Shown here in pieces: positions 56,085 through 63,916 of a DNA stretch of 64,000 bases (positions within the stretch are counted from its first letter, which is position 1; each line of letters begins with the position of its first letter). The notes under the pieces are model-generated. The model was not told where the DNA came from. It ran no database searches and saw only the letters and a program-made list of their open reading frames with translations. Made by a program: the position numbers and the translations under genes. The stretch spans positions 26,695 to 90,694 of the forward strand of contig JAHFRL010000009.1 of the NCBI GenBank assembly GCA_023266235.1. The letters are read 5' to 3'. Source of the DNA: Betaproteobacteria bacterium (GTDB lineage: Bacteria; Pseudomonadota; Gammaproteobacteria; Burkholderiales; SG8-41).

Positions 56085-56417
56085 ATGCCCGGCCTGGAAA
56101 TCGTCGGCATCCTCGTGCTGGGAGCGCTCGCCTGGCTCTGGCTCGACAGCCTGAAGGCGCGCGAAGCCGCGGTGCGTGCCGCCCGCGCGGCCTGCGCAGC
56201 GGAGGGGCTGATGCTGCTCGATGACACCGTCGCGATCTCCGGCCTGAAACCGGCGCGCGATGAGGAGGGCCGCCTCAAACTGCAACGCGCCTACGATTTC
56301 GAATACAGCGACACGGGAGACAACCGCCTCCAGGGCAGCGTGGTCCTGCGCGGCCACCGGGTGGTGATACTCAATGTGGGATTGCGCATTGCGCCGGCGG
56401 CGCGTACGCTGCACTGA
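56085..56417 (+). CDS. DUF3301-family membrane-anchored protein
   Basis: 110 residues from ATG 56085. One N-terminal membrane segment (EIVGILVLGALAWLWLDSL), then the DUF3301 pattern: RAARAACAAEGLMLLDDTVA, RLKLQRAYDFEYSDTGDNRLQG and a basic C-terminus. It is a small conserved proteobacterial protein of unknown function. A longer frame from 56031 is less likely. No RNA feature. Confidence 0.85.
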   Translation: MPGLEIVGILVLGALAWLWLDSLKAREAAVRAARAACAAEGLMLLDDTVAISGLKPARDEEGRLKLQRAYDFEYSDTGDNRLQGSVVLRGHRVVILNVGLRIAPAARTLH

Positions 56418-56548
56418 CTTTGTCAGCCGCTCGCGCCGAGTCGAGCGTGGATTGAAACTGCCGCTATCTTGATCCAGATCAAAATGCCGAACGCGACCCA
56501 TGGCCACAATTCAACCGTAATTTTACGGTAAACCGGCGGGAGACGGGC

Positions 56549-56983
56549 ATGAAAATCAGATTCGTGACCACGCGCATGGCGGGATTCGCGGCATTGACCT
56601 TGTTTGCCGCAACGATCGCGCCGGCCGCTGAGAATCCTCTGGGCGAACGCGAATACCAGACTCGATGCGCGATGTGTCATGGCGTCGCCGCCAGGGGGGA
56701 CGGCTGGTTGGCGGAATACCTGTTGCAGCGCCCCCCGTCGCTGCGGCAGCTGAAAAAGAACAATGGCGGCGTGTTTCCGTTCGCGAGCGTCAATCAAGTC
56801 ATCGACGGCAGAAAGGCGGTGAAGCTGCACGGCCCCCGGGGAATGCCCGTCTGGGGGACCGTCTATAGCATGGAGCAGCAAATGGCAAACGAAGCGCGGT
56901 CCGGCGTGTCTTCCGCCGATGAACAGCTGGTCCGTGCGAAAATTCGCGCGCTGACCAATTACCTCTCGCAGCTTCAGGAATAG
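56549..56983 (+). CDS. Exported c-type cytochrome
   Basis: 144 residues. Signal peptide (ending near PAA), heme motif CAMCH (C40, C43, H44) and a candidate axial Met in HGPRGMPVWGT. One heme, class I type, periplasmic electron carrier. It stands alone ahead of the long plus-strand cluster. The exact partner oxidase is unknown. Confidence 0.88.
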   Translation: MKIRFVTTRMAGFAALTLFAATIAPAAENPLGEREYQTRCAMCHGVAARGDGWLAEYLLQRPPSLRQLKKNNGGVFPFASVNQVIDGRKAVKLHGPRGMPVWGTVYSMEQQMANEARSGVSSADEQLVRAKIRALTNYLSQLQE

Positions 56984-57201
56984 TGCCTGGTGAGGCGTCA
57001 GGCGTGAGGCTGGAAGCGGGTGAAGCGAGCGGCTTCTTCCGGCTCGCGCTGCTTTAATTTCACGCGTTGCAGCGGACAAGGCGCTGCCGCTTAACGCGCG
57101 GTTGCCGCAGTATCAGCCATGCGGGTCGGCAACGATTATTCGGCGCGCGGGAAGTTAAAGCACTTCGATCTTGCTCACTGCACGGGCGCAATTGCCGATT
57201 G

Positions 57202-57355
57202 TCAATCCACCTTGGCGCCGGAAGCCTTCACGATTTTATCCCAGCGCGCGCAGCTTGCCGGATTTGATATGCGGCATTACCGGGGTCGGATTGGAAATCA
57301 TCAGGCTCACGTTGCCCGCGAGCAAGTCGAGCACCGCGGTCCCGCGCCTTTTGAC
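57202..57355 (-). pseudogene. Bug/TctC-family gene remnant with internal deletion
   Basis: The 56984-57410 spacer contains no intact gene. On the minus strand it encodes a middle Bug fragment (GTAVLDLLAGNVSLMIS, then HIKSGKLRALG). This is directly followed, in another frame, by a Bug C-terminus (RWDKIVKASGAKVD and stop at 57202). About 80 internal residues and the whole N-terminus are missing. Shadow of a 16th receptor locus. A GTGAGGC-type short repeat lies at 56988-57010. Confidence 0.8.
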
Positions 57356-57410
57356 ACGCCGCCGCGGGCAGATCATCATCGCCCTTCCTGAAAACAAACC
57401 AAAGGGCGCC

Positions 57411-58385
57411 ATGAAATCCTGCTGGATCGTTACCCGAGACCACACGGCCGTCCTCGAATGGCGCGATGTGCCAGTACCGCAAGCGCAAGCGGGCGAAATC
57501 GTCATCCGCGTGCGCGCGACCGCGATGAACCGCGGCGAGCTCGTGGTGGGCGGCGCCGTGCACGGCGGTCCGGAGAAGATCGGCGGCACCGAGGCCGCGG
57601 GCGAAGTGCACGCGGTGGGCGCAGGCGTAACGGCCTTCCGTCCCGGCGACCGCGTGTGCGGGCGCGTGCGCGGCGGCTTCGCGGAGTATGCGGCGATGTT
57701 CGCGCACCAGGCGATGCCGGTGCCGCCGCCGCTCACCTGGGAGCAGGCCGCGGCGATTCCGGTTTCGTTCCTCACGGCCTACGAGATGCTGTACCCGCCG
57801 TATGGCAAGCTCAAGGCAGGAGAATGGCTGCTCGTTACCGGCGCGTCGGCCGGCGCGGGCGTCGCGAGCATCCAGACCGCGAAACTGCTCGGCGCGCGGA
57901 CGCTAGGGACCTCCGGCTCGGCGGAGAAGCTCGCCAGGCTCAAGGCCGTCGGCCTCGACGTGGCGATCGGCACCCGCAGCGCGGATTTTGCGGCGCAGGT
58001 GCTGGCAGCCACCGGCGGCAAGGGCGCGGACCTGATCGTCAATCTGGTCGGGGGCTCGCTGTTCGCCGAGTGCGTGAGCTGTCTCGCGCGGTGCGGCCGG
58101 CTCGCGGTGGTGGGCTATGTCGACGGCGTGCTCAAGGCCGAGATCGACCTGGCCGCGGTGCACGCCAACCGCTACGAGATCTTCGGCATCTCGAACGCGA
58201 AGCTGACCGCCGGGGAGCGCGCGCACGCCGTGCGCGGCTTCGTGCGCGACGTGCTCCCCGCGATCGCCGATGGACGCATCACGCCGTTCGTCGACCGCGT
58301 GTTTGCGTTCGACGAATTGCCGGCCGCCCGGGGCTGCATGGAATCGAACGCGATGGTGGGCAAGATCGTCGTGCGCGGACACTGA
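57411..58385 (+). CDS. Zinc-less medium-chain quinone reductase-like oxidoreductase
   Basis: 324 residues from ATG 57411. MDR family: GGTEAAGEVHAVGAGV and RPGDRVCG, then the NADP motif LLVTGASAGAGVASIQTAKLLGA and a late FAFDELPAA. No structural Cys cluster, so it is of the QOR type. It reduces a quinone or an enone. Heads a plus-strand set with an AroQ-like protein and an aldolase. Substrate unknown. Confidence 0.9.
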   Translation: MKSCWIVTRDHTAVLEWRDVPVPQAQAGEIVIRVRATAMNRGELVVGGAVHGGPEKIGGTEAAGEVHAVGAGVTAFRPGDRVCGRVRGGFAEYAAMFAHQAMPVPPPLTWEQAAAIPVSFLTAYEMLYPPYGKLKAGEWLLVTGASAGAGVASIQTAKLLGARTLGTSGSAEKLARLKAVGLDVAIGTRSADFAAQVLAATGGKGADLIVNLVGGSLFAECVSCLARCGRLAVVGYVDGVLKAEIDLAAVHANRYEIFGISNAKLTAGERAHAVRGFVRDVLPAIADGRITPFVDRVFAFDELPAARGCMESNAMVGKIVVRGH

Positions 58386-58392
58386 GCTGGAA

Positions 58393-58440
58393 TAGGTGAG
58401 CGCTGAATGCGTGAACGATGAGCGATGAATGCTGAATGAG
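58393..58440. repeat. Degenerate heptamer tandem repeat (TGAATGC/TGAACGA type)
   Basis: The 64-nt gap between the reductase and AroQ-like genes is almost wholly a string of GTGAGCG, CTGAATG, GTGAACG, ATGAGCG, ATGAATG units. It resembles the repeats at 14278 and 60797. Confidence 0.5.
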
Positions 58441-58449
58441 GAGCACGCT

Positions 58450-58884
58450 ATGCCAAAAGTCCTGATCGTACACGGTGCCGGAATGAACATGCGGGGAAAA
58501 GTCCAGATCGATATCTTCGGCGCCATGACCTTGCCGGAGTACGACCAGCATATCCGCAAATATGCGTCGGAGCTGGGCATCGAGGTGGAGATTTTTCACT
58601 CGAATATCGAAGGCGAAGTGATCAACAAATTCTATGCGGCGCATGACCGCGGGGTGGACGCGGCAATCATCAATCCCGCGGGCTATACCACGGGGCATCC
58701 CGCGCTGACGGCAGCGATCGCCCAGGTCAGGTTTCCGACCATCGAGCTGCACATCTCGAATCCGGCGCGGCGCGGCAGGGAGTCGGAGATCGCCCGCGTG
58801 AGCCGCGGCGTGGTGACCGGCTTCGGCATTTTCGGGTACTGGCTGGCGTTGCGCGGCATCCAGGATATGCTGGCTGCCGGGTAG
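58450..58884 (+). CDS. Type II dehydroquinase-fold (AroQ-like) protein with altered active site
   Basis: 144 residues from ATG 58450. The fold motifs of type II 3-dehydroquinate dehydratase are recognisable: VHGAGMNMRG, FHSNIEGEVINKF, INPAGYTT and ELHISNPARRGRES. The catalytic Tyr (EVYG in true enzymes) is replaced by F23 in QIDIFG, and the nearby Arg of GTRxP is missing. It is therefore unlikely to be the shikimate enzyme. In this catabolic set (reductase upstream, HpcH/HpaI aldolase 34 nt downstream) it may act on another cyclic acid. Confidence 0.8.
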   Translation: MPKVLIVHGAGMNMRGKVQIDIFGAMTLPEYDQHIRKYASELGIEVEIFHSNIEGEVINKFYAAHDRGVDAAIINPAGYTTGHPALTAAIAQVRFPTIELHISNPARRGRESEIARVSRGVVTGFGIFGYWLALRGIQDMLAAG

Positions 58885-58918
58885 AATCCACCCTCATTGA
58901 CAGTGCGGGAGTAAAAAC

Positions 58919-59722
58919 ATGGCGAATGCGGTTTCCATTCCGAACCCGGTGAAAGAGCTGCTGAAGACAGGCAAGGTCGCGCTGGGCATGCTCGTGCGGC
59001 TCGCGCGCTCGGGCGATATCGCCCGCATCGCGAAGACGAGCGGCCACGACTTCATCTTCATCGACGGTCAACATTCCCTGTTTACGGTGGAGACGATCGG
59101 CCACATCGCGCAGGCGGCGCTCGGCTGCGGTATCGCGCCGCTCGTGCGCGTGCGCAGCTGCGACGACCCGGATACGTCGGTGCTGCTCGATAACGGCGTC
59201 ACCGGAATCGTGTTTCCCGATATCAGCACCGCTGCCGAAGCGCAGCGCGCGGTCAACCGGGCCAGGTTCGCGCCGATCGGCAAGCGCTCCGTTTCCGGCA
59301 GCTACACCGTTTTCGATTATCGCGCCGTGTCGACGGCCGACGCCGTGCCGGCGCTGAATGACAGCACTCTGGTGGTGTGCATGATCGAAACGGTGGAGGG
59401 CCTCAGGAACATCGAGGCGATTGCCGCGGTCGACGGCATCGACGTCATCCACGTCGGCTCCAACGACTTGCTGACCGCGATGGGCAGGCCCGGCACCTTC
59501 GGCAGCCCCGAGCATATCGCCGCGCTGGACCGCGTGATTTCAGTAACGAAAGCGCACGGCAAAATCCCGGGCGTCGGCGGCGACCGCAACGTCAATCGCC
59601 AGGCCGAGTTCATCCGCAAGGGCGCGCGATTCATCACCACCAACAGCGATATTGCGTTTATCATGGCTGAAGCGTCGCGGGTGACGGGGGAACTGCGTAA
59701 AGCCCTGGGCGCCGCCGCGTGA
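58919..59722 (+). CDS. HpcH/HpaI-family aldolase
   Basis: 267 residues. Divalent-metal aldolase fold: HDFIFIDGQHSLFTVET, PLVRVRSCDDPDTSV, CMIETVEGLRNIEAI (metal-binding Glu) and HVGSNDLLTAMG with Asp. Cleaves 4-hydroxy-2-oxo acids to pyruvate plus an aldehyde or semialdehyde. It follows the AroQ-like gene and precedes two Bug receptors, consistent with a ring-fission lower pathway (inference). Confidence 0.9.
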   Translation: MANAVSIPNPVKELLKTGKVALGMLVRLARSGDIARIAKTSGHDFIFIDGQHSLFTVETIGHIAQAALGCGIAPLVRVRSCDDPDTSVLLDNGVTGIVFPDISTAAEAQRAVNRARFAPIGKRSVSGSYTVFDYRAVSTADAVPALNDSTLVVCMIETVEGLRNIEAIAAVDGIDVIHVGSNDLLTAMGRPGTFGSPEHIAALDRVISVTKAHGKIPGVGGDRNVNRQAEFIRKGARFITTNSDIAFIMAEASRVTGELRKALGAAA

Positions 59723-59814
59723 GGTGATGGCCTGCCGCTGAATGCCTGGAGTTCACGCGGCGCGAAACGCGTTTCCACCGGATTGCCGCATCCCGCTCAT
59801 CGGAGGAGAAAAAA

Positions 59815-60798
59815 ATGCTGACGTCGTTGTCTCGCAGGTATGTTGTGCCGATGGTGTGCCCGCTGCTCGTTGCGGCGGCGGCGCCGGCCGCTTTCGCGCA
59901 GGCCTACCCGGGCAAGCCGGTGCGGATAGTCGTACCGTTTGCTCCCGGCGGCGGCGTCGACGTGACGGCGCGCATTCTCGCGCAGCGACTCACCGAGCGC
60001 GTCGGGCAATCGTTCATCGTCGAGAACCGCACCGGCGCGAGCGGCATCATCGGCGTTGAATTCGTGGCAAAGTCGGCGCCGGACGGCTACACGCTGCTCG
60101 TCGGATCGCAGACCACGCAGGCGGTAGTCCCGGCGATGTACGGCAAGCTCAATTACGATACGGCGCGCGACTTCGCCCCGGTGACCGAGATCGCAACGTC
60201 ACCGCTGCTGATTGTCGTGCATCCGTCGCTGCCGGTGAAATCGGTCAAGGAACTGATCGCGCTCGCCAGGGCCCGTCCCGGGCAGTTGACGTTCGGCGCC
60301 GCTTCGGGCGGAACGCCGCATATGGCCGGAGAACTCTTCAAGCTGATTGCCCGCGTCGACATGCTGTTCGTGCCGTACAAGGGCGAAGGGCCGGCGATCG
60401 CCGACGCGATGGGCGGACAGATCTCGATGGTGTTTTCGAACCTGCCGGTCGCGTTGCCGCAGGCACAGGGCGGCAGGCTGCGCGCGCTCGCGATTACGAG
60501 TCCGCGGCGCGTGTCCACGGCGCCGGAGATTCCGACCGTTGCCGAATCGGGATTGCCCGGCTATGAGGCCGCGACCTGGTTCGGCCTGTTTGCGCCTGCC
60601 GCAACCGCGCGCGATATCGTCACGAAACTCAACGCCGAAGCGGTGAGCGCGCTCAACGCGGCCGAGGTCAAGGACCGGATGGCGGGGCAGGGCCTGTTCG
60701 TGGTCGCGAACACGCCGGAGCAGTTCGCGGATTTTCTGAAGACGGAAATTCCGCGCTGGGCGAAGGTCGTCAAGGATTCAGGCATCAAGCCGCAGTGA
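59815..60798 (+). CDS. Bug/TctC-family periplasmic substrate-binding receptor
   Basis: 327 residues, ATG 59815 with GGAGGAG upstream. Signal peptide ends near AFAQ, then YPGKPVRIVVPFAPGGGVD, ENRTGASGIIG, PDGYT and VPYKGEGPAI. Starts 92 nt after the aldolase. A heptamer repeat lies between it and the next receptor. Confidence 0.92.
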   Translation: MLTSLSRRYVVPMVCPLLVAAAAPAAFAQAYPGKPVRIVVPFAPGGGVDVTARILAQRLTERVGQSFIVENRTGASGIIGVEFVAKSAPDGYTLLVGSQTTQAVVPAMYGKLNYDTARDFAPVTEIATSPLLIVVHPSLPVKSVKELIALARARPGQLTFGAASGGTPHMAGELFKLIARVDMLFVPYKGEGPAIADAMGGQISMVFSNLPVALPQAQGGRLRALAITSPRRVSTAPEIPTVAESGLPGYEAATWFGLFAPAATARDIVTKLNAEAVSALNAAEVKDRMAGQGLFVVANTPEQFADFLKTEIPRWAKVVKDSGIKPQ

Positions 60799-60830
60799 GA
60801 CGGGAAACGGTGAACGGTGAACGGGAAACG
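60797..60830. repeat. Heptamer tandem repeat (GGTGAAC)
   Basis: A run of acggtgaacggtgaacggg with flanking gggaaacgg units (60797-60830) spans the gap between the two Bug genes. Near-identical in kind to the GGGTGAA repeat at 63884. No terminator seen. Confidence 0.55.
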
Positions 60831-60867
60831 GCAAAAAACAAGAAGCGAGAGGCGAAAGGGAAGTGGC

Positions 60868-61842
60868 ATGAAGAAAATCTTTTTGATCGCCGTATGCTTC
60901 GGCATGGCGGTTGCGCCCGCACGATTTGCCGGGGCGCAATCCGCAAAGTACCCCAGCAAGCCGGTGCGGCTCATCATTCCGTTTCCACCGGGCGGCAGCA
61001 ACGACATCGTCGGGCGCATGATGGCCATGCAACTGACCGAGCGGCTGGGCGAGCAGGTGGTCGCGGACAACCGTGGCGGCGGCGCCGGCGGCATGATCGG
61101 CACGGAAGTGGCCGCGCAGGCGCAGCCCGACGGCCACACGCTGCTGCTGATATCGAGCGCTTTCACGTTCAACCCCGCGCTCTACAAGCTTCCGTACGAT
61201 CCCATCAAATCTTTCGTGCCGGTCGCCATGCTCGGCACCGGGCCGAACGTGCTGACCGTCTTTCCGGGCCTGCCGGTCAACTCGGTGAAAGAGCTCGTCG
61301 CGCTGGCGAAACAGAAACCCGGCCAGCTGAATTACGCGGCGGCGGGCGTCGGCAGCTTCCAGCATCTCGGCAGCGAACTCTTCCGGATCATGACCGGCGT
61401 CGACATCGTGTGCATACAGTTCAAGGGCGGCGGCCCCGCGACCATCGACGTGATCGCCGGGCACACCCAGTTTTCGCTCGGCTCGCTCATCCAGTCGCTG
61501 CCCTACGTCCGCTCCGGCCGGCTGCGGGCCGTCGGCACCGGCGGCTCGAAGCGCAGCCCCGCGCTGCCCGATGTGCCGACGATCGCGGAGGCCGGCGTGG
61601 CCGGCTACGAAGCGAACAACTGGTGGGGCATGGTCGCGCCGGCCGGCACGCCGCCGGCCATCGTCAACCGGCTGCACAAGGAATTGTCCGCGATCCTCGC
61701 TTCGGCGGAAACGCAGAAGCGGTTCGAGTCCGAAGGCGCGGAGGCGGTCCAGAAGGCCCCGGCCGAGTTCGGGACGTTCATTGCGGCGGAGATCGTGAAG
61801 TGGGGGCGCGTCGTGAAGGACGCGGGCATCCGTGCACAGTAG
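60868..61842 (+). CDS. Bug/TctC-family periplasmic substrate-binding receptor
   Basis: 324 residues from ATG 60868 (AAGGGAAG upstream); the extension from 60817 is repeat-derived. Signal peptide MKKIFLIAVCFGMAV ends near AGAQ, then YPSKPVRLIIPFPPGGSND, DNRGGGAGG, PDGHT (in place of PDGYT) and IQFKGGGPAT. Its signal peptide resembles that of the truncated receptor at 63917. Followed after 74 nt by the thioredoxin-fold fusion gene. Confidence 0.92.
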   Translation: MKKIFLIAVCFGMAVAPARFAGAQSAKYPSKPVRLIIPFPPGGSNDIVGRMMAMQLTERLGEQVVADNRGGGAGGMIGTEVAAQAQPDGHTLLLISSAFTFNPALYKLPYDPIKSFVPVAMLGTGPNVLTVFPGLPVNSVKELVALAKQKPGQLNYAAAGVGSFQHLGSELFRIMTGVDIVCIQFKGGGPATIDVIAGHTQFSLGSLIQSLPYVRSGRLRAVGTGGSKRSPALPDVPTIAEAGVAGYEANNWWGMVAPAGTPPAIVNRLHKELSAILASAETQKRFESEGAEAVQKAPAEFGTFIAAEIVKWGRVVKDAGIRAQ

Positions 61843-61916
61843 AGTAGCCGGGGAAAAAACATCCAACGCAATGACGCTTGTCAACGGTAAATTGAGCGGC
61901 GACTGAAGGCTACCCG

Positions 61917-63356
61917 GTGCTGCGTGAATATTCTCTGGCGGTGTTTGCCAAGCGCGATTGTCCGACGTGCCAGCTCGTCGAGCCGGTGCTGCATGCATTG
62001 GCGGCGCGCGACGAGGGCCTCACGGTTTATTCGCAGGATGATCCCGGTTTTCCGGGCCGGGTAAAAGGCGTCGTGGACGACCGCGGACTCGAGCAGTCGT
62101 TCCGCCACCGCATCGAGACCGTGCCGACGCTGATTCGATTCGAGGGCGGCCGCGAGGTTGCGCGCACCGAGGGCTGGGATGCGCGGGAATGGCGCAGAAT
62201 CACCGGCATCGCCGACCTGGGCAAAGACCTGCCGGAGTTTCGCCCGGGGTGTGGTTCCAAAAGCGTCGAGCCGGGCGTCGCCGAACATCTGCAGGTCAAG
62301 TACGGCGACGCGGGGATCCGGTCGCGCAGGATCGAGTTCGGAGAGTACGACGATCCGATCGAGGTCTGCTTCGAGCGCGGCTGGAGCGACGGGCTGCCGG
62401 TGGTGCCGCCGACCGATGTGCGCGTGATGCGCATGCTCCGCGGCACCACGCGCAAATCCGATGAAGTGGTCGGCCGCATCCCGCCGAATCTCGCCGAGTG
62501 CACGGTGGAAAAGGTCGCCGTCAATGCGGTGATGGCGGGCTGCAAGCCCGAGTACATGCCGGTGGTGCTGGCGGCGGTCGAAGCGGCGCTGGAACCCGTG
62601 TTCACGCTGCACGGACTGCTGGCCACGACGTACTTTTCTTCGCCCATCATCATCGTCAACGGGCCGGCCGCGAAACGGATCGGCATGAACTGCGGGCTCA
62701 ACGCGCTGGGGCAGGGCAACCGCGCCAACGCAACCATCGGGCGCGCACTGCAGCTGATCGTTCTCAACGTCGGCGGCGGCCGGCCGGGCGAGGCCGACCG
62801 CGCGACGCTGGGCGGGCCCGGCAAGTATACGTTCTGCTTCGCCGAAGACGAGTCCGATCCGACGTGGGAGCCGTTGTCGGTCGCGCGCGGTTTTCCGCGC
62901 GGCGCCTCGACCGTGACGCTGTTCCAGGGCGAAGGCGTGCAGGGATTCGTCGACCAGAAGTCGCGCGCTCCCGCAGCGCTCGCGCGCTCGCTCGCGATGG
63001 GATTGAACGCGATCGGGCACCCCAAGATCGTGCAGACGCAGCGGGCGATCCTCGTGCTCTCGCCGGAGCATTACGCCATCTTTCGCGAGGCGGGCTGGGA
63101 CCGCAAGCGCATCGAGCGCGAGATCAACGCTGCGACGGTGCGTCCGGGCGCGGACCTGGTTGCCGGCGCGCAGGGAGTGGGCGAAGGCATACCCGCCGCG
63201 CGTGCCGGCGAGGCGGTGCCGAAGTTCTACGAGGATGGGCTGATGATCGTGCGCGCCGGCGGTCCCGCCGGATTGTTCTCGGCCATCCTGCCCGGCTGGC
63301 TTGCCGGCCGCAACCGTTTGGAACTGCAACCCGTAACCAAGGAGATCAAGCCATGA
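61917..63356 (+). CDS. Thioredoxin-fold domain fused to a large conserved domain, coupled to the UGSC selenoprotein
   Basis: 479 residues from GTG 61917. The N-terminal ~90 residues look thioredoxin-like, with KRDCPTCQLVEPVL (C15, C18) and the cis-Pro region TVPTLIRFEGG. Residues ~110-479 form a second domain with conserved blocks GWSDGLPVVPPTD, IPPNLAECTVEKVAVNAVMAG, LNVGGGRPGEAD and Cys in MAGCKPEY and MNCGLNALGQGNRAN. I do not recognise this domain by name. The stop overlaps the selenoprotein start (ATGA), so the two are translated together. Probably a redox partner of the selenoprotein (inference). Confidence 0.75.
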   Translation: MLREYSLAVFAKRDCPTCQLVEPVLHALAARDEGLTVYSQDDPGFPGRVKGVVDDRGLEQSFRHRIETVPTLIRFEGGREVARTEGWDAREWRRITGIADLGKDLPEFRPGCGSKSVEPGVAEHLQVKYGDAGIRSRRIEFGEYDDPIEVCFERGWSDGLPVVPPTDVRVMRMLRGTTRKSDEVVGRIPPNLAECTVEKVAVNAVMAGCKPEYMPVVLAAVEAALEPVFTLHGLLATTYFSSPIIIVNGPAAKRIGMNCGLNALGQGNRANATIGRALQLIVLNVGGGRPGEADRATLGGPGKYTFCFAEDESDPTWEPLSVARGFPRGASTVTLFQGEGVQGFVDQKSRAPAALARSLAMGLNAIGHPKIVQTQRAILVLSPEHYAIFREAGWDRKRIEREINAATVRPGADLVAGAQGVGEGIPAARAGEAVPKFYEDGLMIVRAGGPAGLFSAILPGWLAGRNRLELQPVTKEIKP

Positions 63357-63883
63357 CGAGCATGCAATGGATGCGCGATCCCACCGCGGAGAACTCGCCG
63401 CTCAAGCGGCCGCGCCGGGCACCGCCCAAGTCGCTGGAAGGGCTTACCGTCGGACTGTTCGATATCGGCAAGACGCGCAGCAACGAGTTTCTCGACCAGG
63501 TCGAGCTGCGGCTCAACGCGCGCAACGTCAGGACCCGGCGGTTGGGCAAGCCGACCAATTCGAAAGTCGCCACGCCCGAGATCCTGCAGAAAGTGGCGGA
63601 CGAAGCCGATGTAGTGCTCATCGCGCTCTCGGATTGAGGGTCATGCACGTCGTGCAGTCTGCACGACCTCATGAACCTCGATGCGCGCGGCATCCCCGGC
63701 ATTTCGGTCGTCACCACCGGTTTTACCGACGCCGTGACTGCGCAAGCGAAGGCGCTGGGATTCGAGCCGGCGGTGCTGTTTGTGCCGCACCCGATCCAGA
63801 ACCGCAGCGCGGACGAACTGAAGCAGATAGCCGACGACGCAATCGAGCCCGCGCTCAAGCTGCTGGTCGCGGAAGAGGGGTGA
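63353..63883 (+). CDS. UGSC-family selenoprotein (in-frame TGA = Sec95)
   Basis: 176 residues if TGA at 63635-63637 is read as Sec. ATG 63353 overlaps the previous stop. The same frame continues across the TGA: ADVVLIALSD, then U-G-S-C-T-S-C (Sec95, C98, C101) and SLHDLMNLDARGIPG. This is the defining motif of the UGSC (seleno)protein family, first noticed in marine metagenome selenoprotein surveys. C-terminus runs to LLVAEEG. A SECIS-like hairpin follows (63642-63673). Two Cys close to Sec could form selenenylsulfide bonds. Biochemical role unknown. Alternative: a nonsense pseudogene, unlikely given the conserved UGSC motif. Confidence 0.9.
63642..63673 (+). promoter_or_regulatory. Bacterial SECIS-like hairpin for Sec95
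   Basis: A perfect 8-bp stem GTCGTGCA/TGCACGAC (63649-63656 with 63660-63667) closes a GTC loop with G first. It extends by five more pairs (63642-63645 and 63647 with 63669-63673) around one mismatch and one bulge. There are 19 nt between the TGA and the loop. The spacing and lower arms (GTCGT/ACGAC) match the hairpin of the seleno-peroxiredoxin. Confidence 0.85.
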
Positions 63884-63911
63884 AGGGTAAAGGGTGAAGG
63901 GTGAAGGGGGA
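63884..63911. repeat. Heptamer tandem repeat (GGGTGAA)
   Basis: Four near-perfect GGGTGAA/GGGTAAA units run from the UGSC stop to the next Bug start, filling the whole 33-nt gap. The 3' end (AAGGGGGAG) may act as the ribosome-binding site, so copy number could affect spacing. Confidence 0.6.
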
Positions 63912-63916
63912 GCGGC

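Noticed and set aside
58450..58884. Genuine shikimate-pathway aroQ
   Set aside because: The catalytic Tyr and nearby Arg are missing and the context is catabolic.
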